From Massilia oculi (GTDB lineage Bacteria; Pseudomonadota; Gammaproteobacteria; Burkholderiales; Burkholderiaceae_D), in the NCBI RefSeq assembly GCF_003143515.1, contig NZ_CP029343.1, positions 1,426,001 to 1,490,000 on the forward strand: DNA of 64,000 nt, in the 5' to 3' direction. The first letter of the stretch is position 1; each line of letters begins with the position of its first letter. Shown here in pieces: positions 28,815 to 38,016 of this stretch. The position numbers and the translations under genes were made by a program. Below the pieces are notes generated by a model that did not search any database, was not told the origin of the DNA, and saw only the letters and a program-made list of their open reading frames with translations.

Positions 28815-28836
28815 GCCGGCCCGGAGTCGGGCCGGC
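28815..28836. other. perfect GC hairpin
   Basis: GCCGGCCCG, loop GAGT, CGGGCCGGC. It lies between the dipeptidase stop and the galT promoter. It has no T tract on either side. It may act as a Rho-assisted terminator or mRNA 3' end stabiliser for the dipeptidase transcript. Confidence 0.5.
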
Positions 28837-28861
28837 GGGTGTGGCGGGCTTACCAGGCTTG

Positions 28862-28971
28862 CTTATTCAGCTTACCTACTCAGCTTACCTACTCAGCTTA
28901 CCTACTCAGCTTACTTACTCAGCTTACTTACCAGCTTACTTACCAGCTTACTTACTCAGCTTACTTACCAG
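28862..28971. repeat. 12/13-bp tandem repeat just after the dipeptidase gene
   Basis: About eight units of CTTACYTACTCAG (13 bp) or CTTACTTACCAG (12 bp). They end 5 bp from the TAA stop of the dipeptidase (minus strand). Because units are not multiples of three and contain TAA on the minus strand, the array is non-coding. It is a candidate variable-number repeat. Confidence 0.9.
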
Positions 28972-28976
28972 CTGGC

Positions 28977-30518
28977 TTATTTGGCCAACTCGACCAGCAC
29001 CGCCGTATACATCTGCAGGTTCAACAGCAGCTGTTTGGTGGTGATGAATTCGTGTTCCGAGTGACCTGTGTACTTCTTCCCCGGCATCGATGGACCGAAG
29101 CTGACCGCGTTCGGGAACAGGCGCGAATTGGTGCCGCCGCCGATCGCCACCGGTCTGGCGTCCTTCATGCCGGTGAAATACGCAAAGGTCGACAGCAGGG
29201 TCGGCACCTGCGGCGCATTTTCGAGGATCCACGGATCGCGCACGCCGACCTTGACGTTCGCCAGCGGCAGCCGGCGCGCCTGCCAGTCGGCCAGGGCGGC
29301 GTTGATCTCGGACGTCAGCTGCTCGCTCGACTTGCCACGCGGCCGGCGCACATTGATCGCGATCTCGATGCCCTCGTCCAGCTGGCGGATCACGGTCGGC
29401 TTGAAGGTCATCGGCCCCATGAAGCTGTCGCGGTAGGCGATCTTGCCGAACTTCTCGCCGTAATAGCCGGTGCCGACCAGGTCGTTCAGGTAGTTCACCA
29501 CGCCGCCGGCCACCGTATTCGGCCAGCTGCGCACCGCCAGCGCGTCCGCCAGCATGCTGACCGCGTTCACGCCTTCCTGCGGTTTCGATGAATGGGCCGA
29601 CACGCCCTTTGCGACCACCTTCAGGTTCGCGTCCTGGCGCTCGAAGGTGTAGCGCATGTCGACCTGCGCCGCGGCACGTGCGCGGATCTGCCCCTCGATC
29701 TCCGGCGTGGCGTTGGCGACCAGCGCCTCCGCGTCTTCGGGAATCTGGGTATTGAAGGAGCCGCCCCTGAATTCGGCGATATGGAGTTCGCCGGCCGCCG
29801 GGATCGCGGCGCCGGCCTTCGGGATCGTCACGGCCACGGTGCCGCCGCCCTTCTCCGCCGTCACCACCGGATACTCGGCGTCGAGCGTGATGCTCATCTG
29901 CGGCGGCACGTGGGTCTTGAGGAATTCGGTCAAGGGTCCCCAGTCCGACTCCTCGCCCATGTACACGTACAGCTCGATACGCTTGTTCAAAGGGATCTGA
30001 CGGTCGCGGATCGCCTTCATCGCATACAGCGCGGTGGCGATCGGTCCCTTGTCGTCCTCGGCGCCGCGCGCGATCAGCTTGCCCGGTTCGCTGGTGCGGT
30101 CCAGCACGAACGGCGACTTCTTCCATTTGCTCGGGTCGACCGGTTGCACGTCGCCATGGGTCACGATGCCGACCCGCTCGGTGCCCTTGCCGAGACCGAC
30201 GATCACGGTCCAGCCATGATCCTCGACATCGAGGCCGAGGCGCTCGGCCTCTTCCTTCAGCGCGGCCTTGAACGCGATGTGGACCGGGTTCTTGTCGGAC
30301 GGGTAGCGCGCATCGACCACGGTATTGAAGCTGACCAGCTTGGCCAGGGTGTCGACCACGTCGTTGCGGTAGGTCGCGACCGCATACTTGGCGGCGCTGA
30401 CGGCGGTCTCGCTCGGGGTCGGCGCCGGGGTCGGCGCCGGTGTTGCGGCGGGCGCGGCGGATGCGACAGTCGTGGTCCACGCCAGCACCAGGCTGGCGAT
30501 CAAGGCTTTCTTGTACAT
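28977..30518 (-). CDS. exported M20 family dipeptidase (PepV/Sapep-like)
   Basis: A 513-residue zinc or manganese dipeptidase. A signal peptide (KKALIASLVLAWTTTVASA) is followed by a Pro/Ala/Thr linker. The M20 metal-site motifs are THGDVQPVDPSKW, ARGAEDDKGPIATALYAMKA, VYMGEESDWGPL, TLDAEYP and the C-terminal TGHSEHEF. It would cleave dipeptides in the periplasm. ATG 30518 gives the signal peptide directly. Tandem repeats follow the stop. It is divergent from the pirin gene. Confidence 0.9.
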   Translation of the reverse strand: MYKKALIASLVLAWTTTVASAAPAATPAPTPAPTPSETAVSAAKYAVATYRNDVVDTLAKLVSFNTVVDARYPSDKNPVHIAFKAALKEEAERLGLDVEDHGWTVIVGLGKGTERVGIVTHGDVQPVDPSKWKKSPFVLDRTSEPGKLIARGAEDDKGPIATALYAMKAIRDRQIPLNKRIELYVYMGEESDWGPLTEFLKTHVPPQMSITLDAEYPVVTAEKGGGTVAVTIPKAGAAIPAAGELHIAEFRGGSFNTQIPEDAEALVANATPEIEGQIRARAAAQVDMRYTFERQDANLKVVAKGVSAHSSKPQEGVNAVSMLADALAVRSWPNTVAGGVVNYLNDLVGTGYYGEKFGKIAYRDSFMGPMTFKPTVIRQLDEGIEIAINVRRPRGKSSEQLTSEINAALADWQARRLPLANVKVGVRDPWILENAPQVPTLLSTFAYFTGMKDARPVAIGGGTNSRLFPNAVSFGPSMPGKKYTGHSEHEFITTKQLLLNLQMYTAVLVELAK

Positions 30519-30640
30519 ACGGCGCCGTTCTCCATGAATCCAGGATTGCAAATGCGCAAGGAGTCTAGCACAGGCATGCGCGCACCCGATCCACGTTTTC
30601 CGCGTATCGTTACGCGCTTCGCACCGAGAGAAAACGCGCC

Positions 30641-31507
30641 ATGACTGACAAGACCATCCGCCGCCTGCACCCTGCCCTGCGCGACGACATCGGCGACCTG
30701 CTGACGCAGCGCCCCGTGCCCTCGCACCAGCTCGAGCAGATCGATCCTTTCCTGTTCCTGAACCACCACGGCCCGCAGGTCTACGGACCGCACAACCGCG
30801 GCCTGCCGTTCGGACCGCATCCACACCGCGGCTTCGAGACGGTCACCTTCATCGTCGACGGCATGCTGGCGCACCGCGACAGCGCCGGCCACGAAAGCGT
30901 GATCCACGCGGGCGGCATCCAGTGGATGACGGCCGGCAGTGGCATCGTGCACGCCGAGGTATCGCCGCGCGAATTCATGGAACACGGCGGCCCGCTCGAG
31001 ATCCTTCAGCTGTGGGTGAACCTGCCGTCGCGCCTGAAGATGAGCGCGCCCGCATACACGGGACTGCAACGCGGGCAGATCCCGGCCCTGGCGCTCGATG
31101 GCGGCAAGGTGACCATGAACCTGATCGCCGGCAAGTGGGAGACCAGCACGGGGCCGGTGCGGTCGCTGACCGGCGTGTTCATGAGCACGGTCGCGATGCA
31201 GGCCGGAGGACAATTCAGGGCGTCCGGCCTGCATGGGCGCAATGTGCTGCTGTACGTGGTGCGTGGACGCATCGGCGTGGGCAACCACGGCGATCCCGTC
31301 GACGCTTGCCAACTGGTGGAACTGGATGAGAACGGCGACACCGTGCATATCCGGGCCGAAGCCGATACGCTGCTGCTGTTCGGCCACGCCGAACCGCTCC
31401 GCGAACCGGTGGTGGCGCACGGCCCCTTCGTCATGACCACCCGCGAAGAGATCGTGCAGGCGATCGCCGACTACCAGGCCGGGCGCTTCGGTTCAACGCA
31501 GGCTTGA
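30641..31507 (+). CDS. pirin family protein
   Basis: A bicupin of 288 residues. The N-terminal metal-binding cupin shows FGPHPHRGFETVTF, HAGGIQWMTAGSGIVHAE, with the expected three His and one Glu. Bacterial pirins include quercetin dioxygenases such as YhaK/YhhW relatives and regulators of pyruvate dehydrogenase; the sequence does not decide between these. It overlaps the convergent 31493 gene by 15 bp at the 3' ends. Confidence 0.9.
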   Translation: MTDKTIRRLHPALRDDIGDLLTQRPVPSHQLEQIDPFLFLNHHGPQVYGPHNRGLPFGPHPHRGFETVTFIVDGMLAHRDSAGHESVIHAGGIQWMTAGSGIVHAEVSPREFMEHGGPLEILQLWVNLPSRLKMSAPAYTGLQRGQIPALALDGGKVTMNLIAGKWETSTGPVRSLTGVFMSTVAMQAGGQFRASGLHGRNVLLYVVRGRIGVGNHGDPVDACQLVELDENGDTVHIRAEADTLLLFGHAEPLREPVVAHGPFVMTTREEIVQAIADYQAGRFGSTQA

Positions 31508-31870
31508 GGCCACCCGGCGTTCGGGTCCGCTCCTGAGCACCACGGCGTGGGGGAAAGGGCCGCCTTCGAAGTCCAGGCTCAATTCGCTGCCCACCGCTTC
31601 GAAGCGGTCACCGCCGATGTGGACGATCTCGACCGGCCCGGCGCCGACATCCGCATACAGCTTGCGGCTCCGTTCGCTCACGCGCAGGGTGCGGCCATCG
31701 TCGAGCCGGTAGACGCCCTGCATGCGCTTGTTCATCAATGGATCGAGGTAGGCCTTCTTCGCCTGGACCGCCTCGGCGCCGCCGCCGTCGGCGGATGCGG
31801 CCGGCGCCGCGAGCGCGGGCAGCGCCGCCAGGGCCGCCGCTGCACACAACACGATATGCTGGATGCGCAT
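31493..31870 (-). CDS. small exported protein, paralogue 1
   Basis: A 125-residue protein with a signal peptide (MRIQHIVLCAAAALAALPALAAPA). The mature domain YRLDDGRTLRVSERSRKLYADVGAGPVEIVHIGGDRFEAVGSELSLDFEGG is shared with the next gene. The pattern DDGR-L-V ... YAD-G-GPVE-HIG suggests a small beta-rich periplasmic protein. The function is unknown. It lies 35 bp downstream of its paralogue, so a two-gene operon is likely. Confidence 0.75.
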   Translation of the reverse strand: MRIQHIVLCAAAALAALPALAAPAASADGGGAEAVQAKKAYLDPLMNKRMQGVYRLDDGRTLRVSERSRKLYADVGAGPVEIVHIGGDRFEAVGSELSLDFEGGPFPHAVVLRSGPERRVASSLR

Positions 31871-31905
31871 GGTGCTCCTCCTGTCAGGTCGGGTGGGCAT
31901 CCGGA

Positions 31906-32304
31906 TCAGCGCTGGGTCGCCGCCAACGCGCGGTTGCCGGCTTCGCGCACGTAGACGGTATGCGCCGCGCGCTCGCCCTCGAAGCGCATGTTCAGGTCCT
32001 TGCCCACTGCGACGAAGCGCTTCTTGCCGACGTGGATGAGTTCGACCGGGCCATCGCCCAGGTCGGCGTACAGCGCGCGCTTGCCGTCCTCGACCTTGCC
32101 TTTGACCTCCAGCACGCGGCCATCCTCGAGCGCATATTCGCCCTGCACGCGGTCGTACGCGAACGGCGGCATGCGCACCTGTTGATGGGAGCTGCGCACT
32201 TCCACCACTTCCTTGCCCGCGCCCTGCGGGGCGGCGAGGCTGGACAGCGACAGGGTGGCGGTGGCGGCGGTGATGGCGAACAGGGCGATGTGCTTGATGC
32301 GCAT
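31906..32304 (-). CDS. small exported protein, paralogue 2
   Basis: A 132-residue protein with a signal peptide (MRIKHIALFAITAATATLSLSSLAA). The mature part YALEDGRVLEVKGKVEDGKRALYADLGDGPVELIHVGKKRFVAVGKDLNMRFEGE aligns with the protein at 31493 along most of its length, so the pair arose by tandem duplication. No family is recognised. AAAGGA lies 9 bp before the ATG. Confidence 0.75.
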   Translation of the reverse strand: MRIKHIALFAITAATATLSLSSLAAPQGAGKEVVEVRSSHQQVRMPPFAYDRVQGEYALEDGRVLEVKGKVEDGKRALYADLGDGPVELIHVGKKRFVAVGKDLNMRFEGERAAHTVYVREAGNRALAATQR

Positions 32305-32714
32305 GATGTCTTTTCCTTTCAGGTCGGATGCGAGAGAAGAACCCGTGCGGCAAGCGTTCGATCGCTCGTGAAGAGGCCGCGTGGTCCACGTGTGTCGTCG
32401 TCGCCAGGGCTGCGTTTTGTCTGGCGATGAACCCAGTCTAGCCAGACTGCGCGCGCGCTCAAGCGGCAGTGGGATGAAGCGCTGAAACGCGCGACGAAAT
32501 GCCGAAAACGCGAAGCGAACGGGAGGTGCATACGCGTGTCGTTCGCACACGTCTGCACCCCGTCTGCATGCGTGTTTTCCGGCTTTTTTCCGACCCCGGC
32601 CACCGGTGCATGTCGAGGCTCGGCGGGGCCGCCGTGGCGCCCCGTCAAGCGTGTGTCCGCATTGCGTACGGATGCCGTACATTAGGGCCATCGACAACCA
32701 ACCAGACCCAACCC
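32305..32714. other. 410-bp gap between divergent genes, nothing clear
   Basis: It separates the minus-strand small exported protein from the plus-strand asparaginase. Open frames here are shadows. No terminator, repeat or strong promoter could be defended. Confidence 0.5.
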
Positions 32715-33785
32715 ATGCAAGCGATTCCTCTCGTCGCGACCACGCGCGGCTACCCCGACTCCGGCAACGTGACCGAGAACGTCCATTGGGGTTCCATCGC
32801 CGTGGTCGACACCCGCGGCCGGCTGTTGTGGTCGGCGGGCGATCCGGACTATCCGACCTTCACCCGCTCCGCCCTGAAGCCGTTCCAGGCCCTTCCCTTC
32901 ATCCTGTCCGACGGCCCGGCGCGCTTCAGCCTCACGCAGGCCGAGGTGGCGCTGCTGTGCGCCAGCCATTCGGGCGAGGACATCCACCTCGAGGGCGTGC
33001 GCGCGATCCTGGACAAGATCGGCCTCGCCCCCGGCCACCTCGAATGCGGCTGCGCGCAGCCGCTGCACTACGAGTTCACCGGAACGAAGCCGCCGCCCGA
33101 TGCGCAATGGACGCAGCTGCACCACAACTGTTCCGGCAAGCACAGCGGCTTCCTGGCCTGGTGCCGCCTGCACGATGTGCCGACCGCCGGCTACGTCGAG
33201 CGCGCCCACCCGCTGCAGCAGGCGATTCGCGCCGCGCTGGCCGACACCGTGGGGCTGCCTGCGGAGGCCATGCCGTCCGGGATCGACGGCTGCTCGGCGC
33301 CGAACTATGCGCTGCCGCTGTCGTCGCTGGCGCACCTGTATGCGCGCCTGGCGCATGGCAGCAACGACCCGCAGCTGGGCGGGGCGATGGGCATCCTGGG
33401 TGAGGCCATGACGGCGCGGCCCGACATGGTCTCGGGCCAGGCGCGCACCGACCTGCACTGGATGACGGCGGGCGGCGGCGACTGGGTGGCCAAGATCGGC
33501 GCCGACGCGGTGCAGGCGATCGGCGTGCGCTCGGCCGGGATCGGCATCGCGATCAAGATTGCGGACGGCAACAGCCGCGCGCTGCATCCGGCGGTGTATG
33601 CCGTGCTCGACCAGCTCGGCCTGCTCGACGCACAGCGCAGGGCGGCGCTCGAGCGCTACCGCCAGCCTGCGATCCAGAATGCGCGCGGCACGGTGGCGGG
33701 CGATATCCGCCCCTGTTCGCGCTCGCGCGCGCCAGATGAGGGATGGCGGGCTGGGCGTGCGTCTTTACAACACCTGTCATTTTAG
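32715..33785 (+). CDS. L-asparaginase II-type protein (PF06089), C-terminus frameshifted
   Basis: Converts asparagine to aspartate. This family is unrelated to E. coli AnsA/AnsB. Characteristic segments are RSALKPFQALPFI, LLCASHSGEDIH, HHNCSGKHSGFLAWC and PSGIDGCSAPNYALPL. The protein is normal up to NARGTVAGDIRP at about base 33709. There the frame runs on for 24 atypical residues to 33785. Adding one C to the CCCC run at 33710-33713 gives IRPLFALARAR and a stop at 33737-33739, the expected family ending. So one base is probably missing. Confidence 0.85.
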   Translation: MQAIPLVATTRGYPDSGNVTENVHWGSIAVVDTRGRLLWSAGDPDYPTFTRSALKPFQALPFILSDGPARFSLTQAEVALLCASHSGEDIHLEGVRAILDKIGLAPGHLECGCAQPLHYEFTGTKPPPDAQWTQLHHNCSGKHSGFLAWCRLHDVPTAGYVERAHPLQQAIRAALADTVGLPAEAMPSGIDGCSAPNYALPLSSLAHLYARLAHGSNDPQLGGAMGILGEAMTARPDMVSGQARTDLHWMTAGGGDWVAKIGADAVQAIGVRSAGIGIAIKIADGNSRALHPAVYAVLDQLGLLDAQRRAALERYRQPAIQNARGTVAGDIRPCSRSRAPDEGWRAGRASLQHLSF

Positions 33786-33857
33786 GCATTTCATTTCAGG
33801 CTTAAAGCGTTAATACTTGCTAAGCGGAATTTTCCGTTTCTCGGGATTACTGACATC

Positions 33858-35459
33858 GTGTTTACCAATCTACGCATCGGCTCGCGCCTGACACTCGCGT
33901 TCGCCACGATCCTCATCCTTTCCCTCGCCGGCACCGCCTTCGCGCTCTATACGACGCGCAGCAGCGCCGAAGCGACCCACGAGATGATGCAGAAACCGTT
34001 GACCAAGGAACGCCTCGTCTCGGACTGGTACGTGCTGACCTACTCGGCCATCGCCCGCACGTCGCTGATCGCACGCAGCACCGACAGCACGCTGTCGACC
34101 GTCTTCGCCAAGCCGATCAAGGACAGCGTCACCGACACCACCGCCATCCTCAAGAAGGTCGAGGCGCTGCTCGATTCGCCGCAAGAAAAGCAGACGCTGA
34201 GCGAGATCCTCGCGCTGCGCAAGACCTACCAGAACGCCAAGGAACTGGTGATGAATGCGCGCACTGCGGGCGATGCGGAAGCAGCCGAACGCGCTTACGA
34301 ACAGGCTTTCGCTCCGGCGGCCGCGGCCTATGGCGCCAAGGTGCAGAGTCTGCTACAACTCCAGCGCAAGGCGATCGACCAGACCGCGCTTGCCATCGAA
34401 GCGGCGAATCAGCGCAGCACGCGCCTGGTCGTCCTGCTGGCCGTACTGGCGGCCGCGTTGGGTTCGGTCGCTGCGGTCATGATCACGCGCAGCATCACGA
34501 AACCCCTGGGTTCGGCGCTGACGGTCGCGCAAACGGTCGCGGCGGGCAACCTCGGCAATACCTTCGCCACCTACCCGAAAGACGAAGTGGGCGACCTGAT
34601 GCGGGCACTGGAAACCATGAACGGCGCCCTGGCCCGGGTCGTGGCCGAGGTCCAGCAAGGCACCACCGCCATTTCCACCGCATCGGGCGAGATCGCGGCC
34701 GGCAACCTCGACCTGTCCGGCCGCACCGAACAGCAGGCCAGCTCGCTCGAAGAGACGGCCGCCTCGATGGAAGAACTGACGGCCACCGTGCGCCAGAACG
34801 CCGACAATGCGGTGCAGGCCAATGGCCTGGCCCAGGCGGCATCCGAAGTGGCGGCGCGCGGCGGCGCCATCGTCGGCCAGGTGGTCGACACGATGGGTTC
34901 GATCGACGCCTCGGCGCGCAAGATCGTCGACATCATCGGCGTCATCGACGGCATCGCCTTCCAGACCAATATCCTGGCCCTGAACGCGGCGGTGGAAGCG
35001 GCGCGCGCCGGCGAACAGGGCCGCGGCTTCGCCGTGGTGGCGAGCGAGGTGCGCAACCTGGCGCAGCGCTCGGCCAGCGCGGCCAAGGAAATCAAGGGCC
35101 TGATCGGCGACTCGATGACCCAGGTGAATGCCGGCACCGCCCTGGTGCAGCAGGCCGGCACCACCATGAACGACGTCGTCACCAGCGTGGCGCGCGTGAC
35201 CGACATGATGTCCGAGATCACCTCGGCCACCCAGGAACAGCGCACCGGCATCCACCAGGTGAACGAGGCGATCACGCAGATGGACCAGGTGACGCAGCAG
35301 AACGCGGCGCTGGTGGAACAGGCCGCCGCTGCCGCGGCCAGCATGCAGGAACAGGCGGCGCGCCTGGCGGAGGTGGCGGCCGGCTTCAGGCTGGGCAATG
35401 GGGATGCGGCTTCCCAGCCGCGCCTGGCGCGGCGCACGTCCCCGGCGCTGGCGATGTAA
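33858..35459 (+). CDS. methyl-accepting chemotaxis protein
   Basis: A chemoreceptor of 533 residues starting at GTG 33858. TM1 is at about 11-30 ([20 protein letters not shown]). It has a helical periplasmic domain with [30 protein letters not shown]2 at about 190-212, a HAMP domain, and the signalling tip [27 protein letters not shown]. Its cytoplasmic part is close to the other two receptors here while the sensory domains differ. The ligand is unknown. It ends in SPALAM, without a CheR-binding tail. Confidence 0.94.
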   Translation: MFTNLRIGSRLTLAFATILILSLAGTAFALYTTRSSAEATHEMMQKPLTKERLVSDWYVLTYSAIARTSLIARSTDSTLSTVFAKPIKDSVTDTTAILKKVEALLDSPQEKQTLSEILALRKTYQNAKELVMNARTAGDAEAAERAYEQAFAPAAAAYGAKVQSLLQLQRKAIDQTALAIEAANQRSTRLVVLLAVLAAALGSVAAVMITRSITKPLGSALTVAQTVAAGNLGNTFATYPKDEVGDLMRALETMNGALARVVAEVQQGTTAISTASGEIAAGNLDLSGRTEQQASSLEETAASMEELTATVRQNADNAVQANGLAQAASEVAARGGAIVGQVVDTMGSIDASARKIVDIIGVIDGIAFQTNILALNAAVEAARAGEQGRGFAVVASEVRNLAQRSASAAKEIKGLIGDSMTQVNAGTALVQQAGTTMNDVVTSVARVTDMMSEITSATQEQRTGIHQVNEAITQMDQVTQQNAALVEQAAAAAASMQEQAARLAEVAAGFRLGNGDAASQPRLARRTSPALAM

Positions 35460-35467
35460 GGCCCGCC

Positions 35468-35494
35468 GGCGGCCTGCCGAAAAATCAGGCCGCC
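35468..35494. terminator. hairpin between convergent genes
   Basis: GGCGGCCTG (35468-35476), nine-base A-rich loop, CAGGCCGCC (35486-35494). It begins 9 bp after the chemoreceptor stop and overlaps the last codons of the convergent hydrolase. There is no T tract. Confidence 0.5.
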
Positions 35495-36342
35495 AGCCGG
35501 CGCAGCATGGCGGCGATCGCGTCCAGCGCCGAGGAATCTTCCCAATAGTTCTCGTGCGACAGCGGATTCCAGCTGCGCGCCAGCAGGCCGGCAATGCCGC
35601 CGCCGGCATTGATCGCGCGGTCCTCGACCAGCGTGCGGTAGCCCTGCGACAGGGGCTGCAGCGGCCAGCCCAGCACGTCGTCCGGATCGTAGAAATTGAT
35701 CCACTTGAACAGCGAGGTCGGCGGCGCGATCGGGATGATGTCCATCTCCTTGTGCGCGGCGACGAAGATCGGAATATTGCAGCCGGTGGTGACCAGGCCG
35801 GCGCAAGTGCCGCCACCCAGGAACACGCGCTCGCTCGCGGTCAATGGCCGGCCCAGCGCGCCGGAGGCCCAGGCGTCGATATCGCGCCAGATGCCGGCGC
35901 CCACCGGCCACCCGGCGGCCGCCTTCTGGGCGTCGTACAGATAGCTCGACAGCACCTGCCCGCCCAGCGACTGGGCGACGAACACCACCGGCATGTCCGG
36001 ACGGACCGCATGGCACGACAGCAGCGCGCCCGCGATCTCGCCCTGGGCCAGCTCATAGACCGAGCCGGGGTTCTCCTTGCGGGTTTCCAGGCCGGCGGCG
36101 TCGCCCAGGCCGTACAGCACGAACTTGCGCAAGGCGTCGTAGCGCACCTTGCCGCCGGCGGCGGTGCGCTCCCAGACCTGGCGCTGGTTCTCGTGCAGGA
36201 TGCCTTGATAGTAAACCGAGCGCATCGTCACCTGGGGCGCCAGCCCGCCCAGGCGGCTGCGCAGCTGCGCCATCAGGCCGTCCGCATACGCGGGCAGCGT
36301 TTCCCCCATGCCATGCACGGTGATCAATGCGACTTGGGTCAT
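35485..36342 (-). CDS. alpha/beta hydrolase-like protein of unknown substrate
   Basis: A 285-residue cytoplasmic protein. VALITVHGMGETLPAY is a hydrolase oxyanion-strand motif. VFVAQSLGGQVLSSYL places a Ser at the nucleophile elbow, with Ala instead of the usual first Gly. A His near the C-terminus (SHENYWEDSSALDAI) fits the triad. Possible roles are esterase or lipase-like. It belongs to no family I can name precisely. Confidence 0.7.
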   Translation of the reverse strand: MTQVALITVHGMGETLPAYADGLMAQLRSRLGGLAPQVTMRSVYYQGILHENQRQVWERTAAGGKVRYDALRKFVLYGLGDAAGLETRKENPGSVYELAQGEIAGALLSCHAVRPDMPVVFVAQSLGGQVLSSYLYDAQKAAAGWPVGAGIWRDIDAWASGALGRPLTASERVFLGGGTCAGLVTTGCNIPIFVAAHKEMDIIPIAPPTSLFKWINFYDPDDVLGWPLQPLSQGYRTLVEDRAINAGGGIAGLLARSWNPLSHENYWEDSSALDAIAAMLRRLAA

Positions 36343-36469
36343 GGCCCTTCTCCTTTTGGATCTGGCGCAATGTGCGTCGATGTCACTAGCGTATCAAACT
36401 TCGGGTGAATCGATGCGTCTCAAAACGCTGGCAGAATGTCGAGCTTGTCGACCCTTTCCTCCCTGCTCC

Positions 36470-37348
36470 ATGGACATTCTTTTCGACCGTTATGCGGATG
36501 CGATCCGCGCGCTGGATCTGGCCGGCATCGCCGCACCGGCCGACATCCCGCATAATTTGCTATTGGCAAATGAGGGGCGCTACCGCAGCTACTACATCCC
36601 GTTCGAATCGGTGAACCGCGCGGCGCGCGTGGTGGTGGTCGGGATCTCGCCCGGCTTCGTGCAATGGAAGAATGCGATGCGCGAAGCGCAGCGCGGGATG
36701 GCCGCGGGCGCTTCAACCGACGAGGTGCTGGTGGCGGCGCGCCAGGCCGGCGCCTTCAGCGGCGCGATCCGGCCCAACTTCGTGGCCCTGCTCGATGCGA
36801 TCGGCGTGCAGCGCTGGCTCGGCATCGCCAGTTGCGCCACCCTGTTCGGCCCGGATGCCGGCCTGGTGCACATCGGCGCCATCCTGCGCCATCCGGTCTT
36901 CGTCGACGGCAAGAACTACAGCGGCACGCCCGCCATGCGGCGCCACGCCTTCCTGCGCGAAGAAACGCTGCGCTACTTCGCGCATGAAGCAGCCATGCTG
37001 CCCGACGCCCTGTACATCCCGATGGGGGCCAGCGTCAGCGAGGGCCTGGACTGGCTGGCGGCGCAAGGCGTGCTGCCTGCGAGCCGCATCCTGCACGGGC
37101 TGCCCCACCCTTCCGGCGCGAACGCCGAGCGGGTCGCCTACTTCCTGGGCCGCAAGGACCTTGCTGCGCTATCGGGCAAGACCAACGGCGCCCGGCTCGA
37201 CGCGGCGCGCCAGGCCTTGCAGGCGCAGATGGCGGGCTTGATCGACGGTCAGCGGATCTCGAGCTCGAAGGTATCGACGCCGTCGACGCCGCCGCGCACG
37301 CGGTCGCCCGGCTCGAGCGCCGCCACGCCCGACGGCGTGCCCGAATAA
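36470..37348 (+). CDS. uracil-DNA-glycosylase-fold protein
   Basis: 292 residues. VVVVGISPGFVQWKNA resembles UDG superfamily motif 1 (GxxPG), and LHGLPHPSGANAERVAYFLGRK resembles motif 2 (HPSPxN-like). The spacing fits the atypical UDG-like group rather than family 1. Enzymatic activity on uracil is not assured. The last 30 or so residues are Ser/Pro/Arg-rich and lie within a 100-bp overlap with the convergent gene, so the true end may be earlier or the tail altered. Confidence 0.65.
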   Translation: MDILFDRYADAIRALDLAGIAAPADIPHNLLLANEGRYRSYYIPFESVNRAARVVVVGISPGFVQWKNAMREAQRGMAAGASTDEVLVAARQAGAFSGAIRPNFVALLDAIGVQRWLGIASCATLFGPDAGLVHIGAILRHPVFVDGKNYSGTPAMRRHAFLREETLRYFAHEAAMLPDALYIPMGASVSEGLDWLAAQGVLPASRILHGLPHPSGANAERVAYFLGRKDLAALSGKTNGARLDAARQALQAQMAGLIDGQRISSSKVSTPSTPPRTRSPGSSAATPDGVPE

Positions 37349-37938
37349 ATCAGGTCGCCCGGCGCCAGGGTCACGAAGCGCGACAGGTAGGCGATCACGT
37401 CGGCGATCGGCCAGATCAGTTCATTGAGGTTGCCTTCCTGGCGCAGGGCGCCGTTCACTTCCAGCCAGATGCGGCCTTCAGCCGGGTGGCCCACTTCGCT
37501 CACCGGATGCAGGGCGCTGATTGGGGCCGAGGCGTCGAAGCCCTTGGCCATGTCCCATGGGCGGCCGGTGTCCTTGGCCACCGCCTGCAGGTCGCGCCGG
37601 GTCAGGTCCAGGCCCACGCCATAGCCCCACACCAGGTCGAGCGCGCTGGCCGGGTCGACGTTGGCGCCGCCTGCGCCCAGCGCCACCACCAGTTCGATCT
37701 CGTGGTGCAGGTCGTCGGTCGACGGCGGATACGGCACCGCGCCGCTGGCCGGCACCACGGCGTCGGCCGGCTTGGTGAAGAAGAACGGCGGTTCGCGGTT
37801 CGGGTCGCTCCCCATCTCGCGCGCGTGCGAGGCGTAGTTGCGGCCGACGCAGAACACGCGGCGCACCGGGAAACGGCTGCTCGAGCCGCTGACGGCCACC
37901 GAAGGGGTGGCCGGTGCGGTGATGACGAATTCGGACAT
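37249..37938 (-). CDS. fumarylacetoacetate hydrolase family protein
   Basis: A 229-residue FAH-fold enzyme. FCVGRNYASHAREMG is the family start, and FFFTKPADAVV is conserved. The metal-binding acids are in DDLHHEIELVVALG and WGYGVGLDLTRRDLQ. The C-terminal SGTPSGVAALEPGDRV is also typical. Relatives are acylpyruvases, oxaloacetate decarboxylases or 2-keto-acid hydratases. Human FAHD1-like acylpyruvase is the closest type by length. I start at ATG 37938, with AAAGGA five bases before it. Confidence 0.88.
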   Translation of the reverse strand: MSEFVITAPATPSVAVSGSSSRFPVRRVFCVGRNYASHAREMGSDPNREPPFFFTKPADAVVPASGAVPYPPSTDDLHHEIELVVALGAGGANVDPASALDLVWGYGVGLDLTRRDLQAVAKDTGRPWDMAKGFDASAPISALHPVSEVGHPAEGRIWLEVNGALRQEGNLNELIWPIADVIAYLSRFVTLAPGDLIYSGTPSGVAALEPGDRVRGGVDGVDTFELEIR

Positions 37939-38016
37939 GCTCATCCTTTCATGGAGGAAAGCATGATGATACTCCCGCCGCCGCTAGCCGTGGTCACGGG
38001 CAATATCCCGGGAAAT

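Noticed and set aside
28862..28971. CRISPR array at the 12/13-bp repeats
   Set aside because: Units are adjacent without spacers and far too short; no cas genes are present.
33801..33830. FliA promoter before the second chemoreceptor (TAAA at 33803)
   Set aside because: The matching -10 position reads AAGCGGAA, which does not fit GCCGATAA.
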